From NCBI GenBank assembly GCA_031841125.1, contig CM063110.1:51063946-51127945 (forward strand): a stretch of 64,000 nt of DNA, read 5' to 3'. Below the pieces are notes generated by a model that was not told the DNA's origin, ran no database searches, and saw only the letters and a program-made list of their open reading frames with translations. A program made the translations under genes and the position numbers. This document shows, piece after piece, positions 55,988 to 64,000 of the stretch (position 1 is its first letter; each line of letters begins with the position of its first letter). This stretch comes from Acanthococcus lagerstroemiae (lineage: Eukaryota > Arthropoda > Insecta > Hemiptera > Eriococcidae).

Positions 55988-58900
55988 CTAGAAATTATGA
56001 TTTCGTTTCGCAATCCGCAACCAAATTCCATTTTCTGGGCGCAGTATCACTCGAAATGTTAGTGTTATGTTTTCTAGTTTCTCAACCGATTCAATTTTAT
56101 ACAGTCGAAGTATCCGACTTAAAATTGTTTTCATTTCCATTAACGCATATTTCTGACCTGAAAGCACATTGGTCGTACATTATTTCAAATGATTCAATAG
56201 AACCTTACTTGCGAACTACTCTAATTATACTCTTATTCGCCACCGTATCCTGTTCATGTTTACCTATACAGTTTCTCGGGCCGGCACTAAAGGCTAAATA
56301 AGAGTAAGCACTTCGCTTCCGGATATTTTCGGCCAAGAAGTTATCTGGATTGAATTTCTCAGGGTTCGAAAATTGTTCGGGGCAACGGTGTATTTGATAT
56401 GTGAAAATAGCAATGTCTGTTCCCTTCGGTATGTGGTAACCATCTGTAATAAAGAATGTAGTAGGTAACTTATGTTTGACCCTCGATGAGTGGAAAAGTC
56501 AGAACATTTACTGATTCTAAAGAAATTTAAAATTGAATTAGGCAATTTAGACACTCAACACAGCTAAACAAAAGTAATTTGTCGTGAGTGACTGTATACA
56601 TTAGTTCCCTACTTACCTGGGTTATGACATGAGCAAGTATTTTTATGTGTTTGACTTGAAGTTCTGGGAATACATTCAACTTACTTATAACCACATCTTC
56701 TTTTAAGTGTCGCCCGAGTAGAGGCACACTCGGAAAAAGTCGCAATGTTTCTTTTATACACATTTCCATGTACTTCATTTTGTTCAAATCTTCCAAAGTC
56801 ACACGTCTGTCGGTGTTCCCAAATATCTCATCTAATTCATCAGCTACTTTCTCCTAAAAACGGATAAGGATTATTTCAAATACTCCCCCCGAGTGTGAAA
56901 TATTTTAAATATTTCTAACTTACGTGAAAAATATCTGATATAAATTAGATTTACACCAGATTGATGAAAATTTGGCCACCGAGCCTCAATTTAACATAAT
57001 GCCACAAATCAGACTTGTGGAAAAAAGTACCTTTATTTTTGATCAGTTAGAATCATTTTAAAATGGGCGGAACCGAAATAATTTTGTCACATGTCTCACA
57101 TGAGATAATTTTATGTCTCTACCAATTACCTTGGGTAAGCCCTTCCGTCAATATAGAATTAAATATAGCATCTCGCAGAAAGTTTATGTTTAATGAAAAT
57201 ATAATACTTACTTGATATTCCTGGTGTGATCCCAGCATATACAGGGTCCAACAAAGAGATGTGGAAAGTGTATCGTGCCCCTAAATGATAAAAATTGATA
57301 ATACAACTGAAAAATGTCTATAAATCACGAATATTGCGAACATGTGACTGATGGAAACACCTACAGCGGATAAGAATGTATCGACCTCTTCTCTTACTTC
57401 TTCATCTGAGAATGCTCCATCAGCAGAGACCTCCAGCAACAGATCGAGGAACACTAATCGTTTCTTTGTATCTGTGTTTCATAGCATTTTATTTGGCAGT
57501 GTTCAAAATCGTAGGTAACAATGAAAATGGCCCGGCTCGGTCACTTACCACGTATACTCGTACCTTTATTTTCAAAAGATAACTGCTCATAATTCAGTTT
57601 GGCTCGATTTAATTTTCGTTCTTTAATTATCTGCAAGATTAAATCGTAAAATAACGAAGAAGAAAAAAAATTCATCTTGGTTAGTTTTTGGAAACTGTGA
57701 ACTATACAGGGTGTTTCGCGAATTGGTCTCCTCCTTTTTTTATGTGATCGCTTAATCGGGTCTTTACGGGACAAAAATTCGAATACCGCATTAGATGTTT
57801 GACAGACTTCGATTTGGGCCGTATAATCCAAATTTTGGACTTCACATTGGGCTAAACTGTACTGATCTGAAAAATTGAACAAATTAGTGAAGTTGCATTC
57901 TTCGAAAATATCGCATCAGATTTTTGATCTGGCCCAGATTCAGACCATGGTTGTTCCTTTACATGTAAAAAGACCTTTTTGACATTTTGTGTAAAATAAT
58001 ATAAAATTACGTTTTTTGTGTAAAATTACATTGAAGAATGTAAAAAAAATTTAGCAAATGACAGACAAGCAAAACAGATTGATAACAACTGACAACGCGT
58101 ATTTTTATTTTAAATTTGGCGTGATTTTCGAATTTCTATCAAAGTCATGACTTACTTTCATGAAAAATGAAAAAAAAAACACGTTTTTATTTCATAAAAT
58201 ATTTCTCAAAATAAACGAAAAACATAGTAAAATGTACATAGAGGATTAATAATTGTTTTTAATTATTAAATAATCAACATTAACTTTTAACAAAGTTGTA
58301 TTCAAATATTAAAATTTTTTAAAATCACATTGAAGACGTGAAGACTGAACTGGAGTAGACTGCTGTTCGCTGTTGCTTTTTCAGCTTTTATTGTTTTATA
58401 ATCGCTTTTCCTGTTTCTGCACTTTTCTGCAATTTTTTAACATTTTTTGGCTTTTAAATGGAATGTAAAAAAACGTAAAATAACAGCATTATTTTACACA
58501 CGTAAAATTACGCAATTTTACAAGATTTTTTACTGTAAACTTACGCGAGTTTTTTTACGGAACAACCCTGATTCAGATCACAAATTCAACACTTTCCCCG
58601 TCAGAGTGGGGAAATTGATTTGGATCGAAAAAGTGAACGCCGAATCGAAATTGTTTTCTTGTTTTTTTTGTTGTTTTTTTCTGTTTTCCAAAAATCGAAT
58701 CATAAATCGAAATACGGGTTTTTCGAGTCTTTTGTTTCGATAATTACATTAGACTTTTCCATTTGAACCAGACATGGGTTTCAATGTCAAAATTGTTTAC
58801 TATTTTCGAATAGGAGTATTAGTTGACCTCAACTCAGCTGAATTAAGCCAAGTATAAAAAGAGTTTTTTTAGGATAATTACTTTGGAATACTGTAGTCAG

Positions 58901-61900
58901 ATTTTTCATCAGGCACTGCTTTTAGCACTGAATTTGATATTTTATCCTAAAAAGGAGTAAAATACCTGGACTTAGAAAAGTAAACGAAATATCGGAAGGG
59001 TTTTTTTTAAGGAGAGGTGTCGTTGATTCCGAAAATATCGCGTTAGATTTTTCAGTTGGTTGCGATTTAGGCTTCGAAATTGACAATTACACTTAATTAA
59101 CGAGCAAAAGTGAGTTAATTTAGAAAAATATCGAAATACGTTTCTTTGGTACGAAAGTTCAGATACCCATTGCATTCAATATTCTCCTAATTTGGGGGTC
59201 TGGATTCGTAATTCTCAATAAAATAGACAAATTGTTTTGTGTAATTTGGTGGCATTTTCACAAATCGTTTGGAAGTTATTATCAAGCAGAATCGAAAGTG
59301 ATTTAAAAAATCAACTTTTTTGCCTTCCTTTGCTATATTTGTTAGATCAAATTGAAATTTTTCATGAATACAGTTGAATTCCCAAATTTCATAAAAAAGG
59401 ACTGTTAGATACATTTTTTATTTTAAAGTAAATCTACCGCGTTTTAATGTGGGGAAGGGTTTAGAGCGAGTGGCCCTCACAAATTCATTATAGAAAAATC
59501 ACCTAAAAATCAAAAAAAAACCTCTTTTCTTTTCCCCCATAGGTATACTGGAAGGCCATTTCAGATGAAAAAAAAATTAGCTACTTGGGATAAATAAAAT
59601 TCTAGAAAAAGTTACTGAACTTACGAGTTTTTCTTAATTACTCGTGCATACCCTTTCGAGCTTTTTTGAAAAGAAAAATGGTTGACAACAATTACCGTGA
59701 CAAAATTTAATTGTTTCATCACTCTTCCAGTCAAGTAAACTTTACTTTAACTCATTCGTTTGATGCCTGTGTGGGGGACTGAAAAAAAGTTCCAAGTTTA
59801 TCAGCAAATTTGTTATTCCATCGTGCATTAGTGTATCATGAAGTAAATTTTTGAATTTCAATTTAATTTAAAAAAAAAGAAAAAAAATTTCATTTTATTG
59901 TGGAAATTGAAAAGTCTTCGTTTGAGACCTCATAAAAATGAAATTACATAATTCAACTTTATCGGTACAATTGAAAAAATATCATCATATTTCGTTTTTC
60001 AAAGTCAAATTATTCACTTTCCCCCTTTAATTAAAATTCAATTGAAGGGGCTAAATTTTTTGACTTTTTCAATTTCTTATTTTTAGTTTAAATTTTTCCC
60101 TTTTATTGAGGAAAAGTTGAATTGTGGTTTCCAAAGGGCAAAAAAGTACTATTGATCAGTTAGAATCAAAGGCGGAAGAAATAATTTGTACTGTCTCTAA
60201 AGATAATTTAGCCAGGGTAAGCCTTGAAAGAATAAAGCATTCGAGGAAATTTTTTAAAAAATATAATTTATGATATCGTGTGAAGTATACGGTAACAAGA
60301 GAGTGGAAGTGACGTCCCAAGATTAAGATTCAACAAAATGAAAAAAGAATAGCAACAGGACGGGGAAAGGGGGGGGGGGGGGGGGGGGAAAAAAAAAAAA
60401 AAAAAAAAAAAAAAAAGAAAAAAAAGATAATCTGCCAATTTCTTTGGCTCTTTACGTTCTTTTTACTGCAGATTAAATCTTCGGTTATCTTTATTTGGAA
60501 CTAACTTAACAGGTGTTTCGCATTGGCTCCTCCTTTTTTTATGTAAATCGCTTAATCGGTCTTTACGGGACAAAAATTTCGAATACCGCATTAAGATGTT
60601 TGACAACTCGATTTGGCCGTATAATCCAAATTTTTGGACTTCCATTGGCTAAACTGTACTGATCTGAAAAATTGAACAAATAGTGAAGTTGCATTCTTCG
60701 AAAATATCGCATCAGATTTTTTTGATCTGGCCCAGATTCAGACCATGGTTTTTCCCTTTACATGAAAAAAGACCTTTTTAAACATTTGTTGTAAAATAAT
60801 AAAATTACGTTTTTGTGTAAAATTACATTGAAGAATGTAAAAAAATTTAGCAAATGACAGACAAGCAAAAACAGATTGATAACAACTGACAACGCGTATT
60901 TTTTATTTTAAATTTGGCGTGATTTTGGGAATTTCTATCAAAGTCATGACTTACTTTCATGAAAAATAAAAAAAAAAAAACACGTTTTTATTTCATAAAA
61001 TTTTTTCTCAAAATAAACGAAAAACATAGTAAAATGTACATAGAGGATTAATAATTGTTTTTAATTATTAAATAATCAACATTAACTTTTAACAAAGTTG
61101 TATTCAAATATTAAAATTTTTTAAAATCACATTGAAGACGTGAAGACTGAACTGGAGTAGACTGCTGTTCGCTGTTGCTTTTTCAGCTTTTATTGTTTTA
61201 TAATCGCTTTTCCTGTTTCTGCACTTTTCTGCAATTTTTTAACATTTTTTGGCTTTTAAATGGAATGTAAAAAAACGTAAAATAACAGCATTATTTTACA
61301 CACGTAAAATTACGCAATTTTACAAGATTTTTTACTGTAAACTTACGCGAGTTTTTTTACGGAACAACCCTGATTCAGATCACAAATTCAACACTTTCCC
61401 CGTCAGAGTGGGGAAATTGATTTGGATCGAAAAAGTGAACGCCGAATCGAAATTGTTTTCTTGTTTTTTTGTTGTTTTTTTCTGTTTTCCAAAAATCGAA
61501 TCATAAATCGAAATACGGGTTTTTCGAGTCTTTTGTTTCGATAATTACATTAGACTTTTCCATTTGAACCAGACATGGGTTTCAATGTCAAAATTGTTTA
61601 CTATTTTCGAATAGGAGTATTAGTTGACCTCAACTCAGCTGAATTAAGCCAAGTATAAAAAGAGTTTTTTTAGGATAATTACTTTGGAATACTGTAGTCA
61701 GATTTTTCATCAGGCACTGCTTTTAGCATTGAATTTGATATTTTATCCTAAAAAGGAGTAAAATACCTGGACTTAGAAAAGTAAACGAAATATCGGAAGG
61801 TTTTTTTTTAAGGAGAGGTGTCGTTGATTCCGAAAATATCGCGTTAGATTTTTCAGTTGGTTGCGATTTAGGCTTCGAAATTGACAATTACACTTAATTA

Positions 61901-63821
61901 ACGAGCAAAAGTGAGTTAATTTAGAAAAATATCGAAATACGTTTCTTTGGTACGAAAGTTCAGATACCCATTGCATTCAATATTCTCCTAATTTGGGGGT
62001 CTGGATTCGTAATTCTCAATAAAATAGACAAATTGTTTTGTGTAATTTGGTGGCATTTTCACAAATCGTTTGGAAGTTATTATCAAGCAGAATCGAAAGT
62101 GATTTAAAAAATCAACTTTCTTGCCTTCCTTTGCTATATTTGTTAGATCAAATGGAAATTTTTCATGAATACAGTTGAATTCCCAAATTTCATAAAAAGG
62201 ACTGTTAGATACATTTTTTATTTTAAAGTAAATCTACCGCGTTGAATGTGGGAAGGTTGAGAGCGAGTGGCATCACAAATTCATTATGAGAAAAATCACC
62301 TAAAAATCAAAGAAAACCTCTTTCTTCCACCATAGGTATACTGGAAGGCCATTTCAGATGAAATAAAATTAGCTACTTGGGATAAATAAAATTCTAGAAA
62401 ACGTTACTGAACTTACGAGTTTTCTTAATTACTCGTGCATACCCTTGCGAGCTTTGTGAAAAGAAAAATGGTTGACGAACAATTACCGTGACTAATTTCA
62501 ATTGTTTCATCACTCTTCCTAGTCAAGTAAACTTTACTTTAACTCATTCGTTTGATGCGCTGTGTGGTACTGAAGAAAAAGTTCCAAGTTTATCTAGCAA
62601 ATTTGTGATTCCATCGTGCATTAGTGTATCAGTGAAGATAATTTTCGAATTTCAATTGAAGTTGGAAAAAATTGAAAAATTATTTTCACTTTTATTGTGG
62701 AAATTGATAATAGTCTTCGTTATGAGACCTCATACAAAATGAAATTACATAATTCAGACTTTACTACGAGTACAATTGAAAAAATGATCATCATATTTCG
62801 TTTTTCAAAGTCAAATTGATTCACTTCCCTCTTCAAATTAAAATTCAGATTGAAGGGGCTAAATTTTCGACTTTGTTCAATTTCTTTAGTTCTAGTTAAT
62901 TTTGCCCATTTATTGAGGAAAATGTTGAACTTGTGGTCCATGTCAAGGTCAGATCAAAATTCTGGTGCAATAAAAAAAACAAAAAAACAAACAAACAAAC
63001 AATAAGTTTCGATAATTTATTCAATTTTTCAAGCATAATTAATGTTAATCCTTTGTTTGCTAGAAATTTGGGTTCAAAATAGATATTTTGTTCGATACCC
63101 TTCTTTTATTTAGGATTCTAAAGTTGGTGGTATGTTCAAGCTTCTCCCTTCCGGGGTAAGCCATTTTTAACCCGACGGAAAACAGACCTTTTTATGTGAA
63201 GATCTATTTAGGCCTTACTTTAAGGGTAGCATCTGAAATGTGGCAACGGTTCTGTTTAAAGAAACTATGTTGTAGGTAACTTGATTTTACATAACTTACT
63301 TTCCTTCCATAATCTTGTACAATTTTTAAATTTTCGTAGTATTTCTTCCCAATGCTGCTCAAGTTGAAAAACAAGGTCGGATGTAACCACAGTCTCGCTG
63401 TCCGTTGAATAGTTAGATCTTGAACGCTGAAAATATTCCTCTCTATAGGAATAGGCAGTGGCGTAGCGTCGGGGGCACGGCCCCAATATCTTGACATAGT
63501 CCTCTAATATCGGCGATTTTTAAAAAATGCCCCAATTTTCGACTTTTTCTCCCTTGAAAATCTCATTGTGCCCCCCCCCCCTTGGTAAACCCCTAGCTAC
63601 GCCACTGGGAATAGGTATTGTCACATGGCAGAGAATTTTTACATATCAGTTGAGAATTGGGACAGTAGAATAATCACCAGTGGCGAACTTATCGTCCATA
63701 CATCTTCCATTAAATTATATCTAAGTTTGAGAGAATTCAAGAAATACCTACTTGTACAGAGCAGCTACAAAGTCGAGTTCGGGATTTGTTTGTGTGTGAA
63801 GTGGAACTCCAAATGCGGTTT
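55988..63821 (-). CDS. Cytochrome P450, CYP4 family (gene C), last eight exons, 5' part outside window
   Basis: C-terminal 318 residues of a third CYP4 paralogue. Exons, matching exons 5-12 of gene B: 63752-63821, 63300-63426, 57564-57630, 57365-57471, 57212-57280, 56685-56853, 56264-56443, 55988-56157 (70, 127, 67, 107, 69, 169, 180, 170 nt). All junctions are GT/AG, phases join, and the stop is TAG. Motifs in order: ETAFGV; the segment TIQRTARLWLHP; I-helix EEVDTFLSAGHDTLST; ExxR as KETLR; FNPDNF; heme loop [11 protein letters not shown]-terminal VILRPENGIWLRIAKR. The I-helix has Ala where gene B has Glu, so the covalent heme link of many CYP4 enzymes is not expected. Intron 6 (57631-63299) contains the 3-kb direct duplication with garbled copies of exons 7 and 9. 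Intron 5 carries a hAT-type MITE 29 bp before the exon 6 boundary. Exons 1-4 must lie right of the window. Confidence 0.9.
57026..60135. repeat. 3-kb direct duplication, copy 1
   Basis: Spans gene C exons 7-9 and part of intron 6. It matches 60141-62940 in order and orientation, with long nearly identical stretches (58200-59430 against 61000-62220). From about 59440 onward this copy has extra bases in homopolymers and missing single bases compared with the cleaner partner at 62230-62940. Confidence 0.85.
57946..58570. mobile_element. hAT-like MITE in intron 6, copy within duplication 1
   Basis: Ends: CATGGTTGTTCCTTTACATG at the left and, on minus, CAGGGTTGTTCCGTAAAAAA at the right. Flanks ATTCAGAC (57938-57945) and ATTCAGAT (58571-58578) form an 8-bp duplication with one mismatch. 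The interior is full of GTAAAAT/ATTTTAC words. The 98-codon frame inside is not a gene. Confidence 0.65.
60369..60426. repeat. Poly-G then poly-A homopolymer block
   Basis: About 19 G followed by about 27 A, then AAGAAAAAAA. It lies exactly where duplicate 2 should hold exon 8. Such a run is unlike anything else in the window and suggests a sequencing or gap-filling fault. Confidence 0.8.
60744..61372. mobile_element. hAT-like MITE, copy within duplication 2
   Basis: Same element as at 57946-58570, duplicated with its surroundings, including the ATTCAGA flanks. It was not an independent insertion. Confidence 0.65.
62968..63002. repeat. (CAAA)n microsatellite
   Basis: A-rich sequence with four CAAA units just past the end of duplication copy 2. 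The rest of 62945-63299 holds nothing recognised. Confidence 0.8.
63456..63607. mobile_element. hAT-type MITE in gene C intron 5
   Basis: Ends CAGTGGCGTAGCGTCGGGGG and, on minus, CAGTGGCGTAGCTAGGGGTT. The 8-bp duplication GGAATAGG is perfect (63448-63455, 63608-63615). The element is 152 bp and non-coding. It makes up nearly half of intron 5 (63427-63751) and leaves only 29 bp between its edge and exon 6. Confidence 0.9.
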
Positions 63822-64000
63822 CTGAAAATGAACATTATAACGCAATGTGATTGGCAATCATTTCTGAAATCGATGAGAAGGAAAAACAAACTTGATTTTC
63901 TCTCTCTGACTCCCCAAGAACGCCATAAGGAACTTTAACATTCATAAGCAATAAAAAAAATCTCATCGTCGCCAGTGTATCAATGTAGAGCCTATACCTG

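Larger units (their letters stand above)
60141..62940. repeat. 3-kb direct duplication, copy 2 (start is garbled)
   Basis: The first 0.6 kb is a noisy version of 57026-57650. GATCAGTTAGAATC, then a recognisable ghost of exon 9 at about 60280-60340 and of exon 7 at about 60430-60480, are present, but about 275 bases including exon 8 are missing, replaced by long G and A runs at 60369-60416. From 60900 on it is nearly identical to copy 1. No intact exon is present in this copy. Confidence 0.85.

Noticed and set aside
58447..58743. 98-codon frame, also present as 61249-61506
   Set aside because: Appears twice only because of the duplication; mostly the interior of a MITE; the reading breaks at a T-run length difference.

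Overview
This window is eukaryotic and almost certainly from an insect. It is AT-rich, its genes are split by spliceable introns (GT donors, AG acceptors), and its intergenic and intronic DNA is packed with degraded LINEs, MITEs, fold-back repeats and satellite-like repeats. The only host genes I can support are three cytochrome P450 genes of family CYP4 (closest in style to insect CYP4C-type genes). They lie head to tail on the minus strand. A sap-feeding hemipteran is plausible, but that is a guess from gene style, not proof.

Layout in genomic order. Gene A (exons 1-4 at 12637 down to 1493) runs off the left edge, so its heme-binding half is not in view. Gene B (44815 down to 13526) is complete. 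I could place 12 exons whose lengths and phases add up to exactly 1515 nt, or 504 residues plus stop. Gene C (63821 down to 55988) shows its last eight exons, and its first exons lie past the right edge. Gene B stops about 890 bp upstream of gene A's start. Gene C ends about 11 kb upstream of gene B, and that gap is filled largely by LINE remains. Exon lengths are nearly identical between the paralogues (for example 91, 186, 127, 69, 169 and 180 nt), which marks the cluster as a tandem duplication array.

The proteins would be ER-anchored heme monooxygenases. CYP4 enzymes typically hydroxylate fatty-acid-like chains or xenobiotics using electrons from NADPH-P450 reductase. Gene B has the hinge, C-helix WxxxR, I-helix, ExxR and FxxGxRxCxG motifs. 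Gene C has the same catalytic core but carries Ala in place of the I-helix Glu that in many CYP4 enzymes binds heme covalently.

Mobile DNA: a 5'-truncated LINE with a dead RT active site at 21.3-24.1 kb; a jockey/CR1-like fragment at 34.0-35.5 kb; an I-like LINE tail at 37.7-39.2 kb split by a hAT-type MITE with a perfect 8-bp target duplication; a 5'-truncated RTE-like tail with a 12-bp duplication at 39.5-40.1 kb; an I-like element with RNase H at 45.4-48.6 kb abutting an R1-like tail at 48.6-49.4 kb. There are several MITEs with clear terminal inverted repeats and several fold-backs. Satellite-like tandem repeats lie at 11.5, 17.0 and 31.8 kb.

The most suspicious stretch is 57.0-62.9 kb, inside gene C's intron 6. 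It is a roughly 3-kb direct duplication whose junction region (about 59.4-60.8 kb) is full of homopolymer gains and single-base losses and contains garbled ghosts of exons 7 and 9. It looks more like an unpolished long-read assembly join than biology. I found no tRNA, rRNA or CRISPR array, and no clear new biological system.
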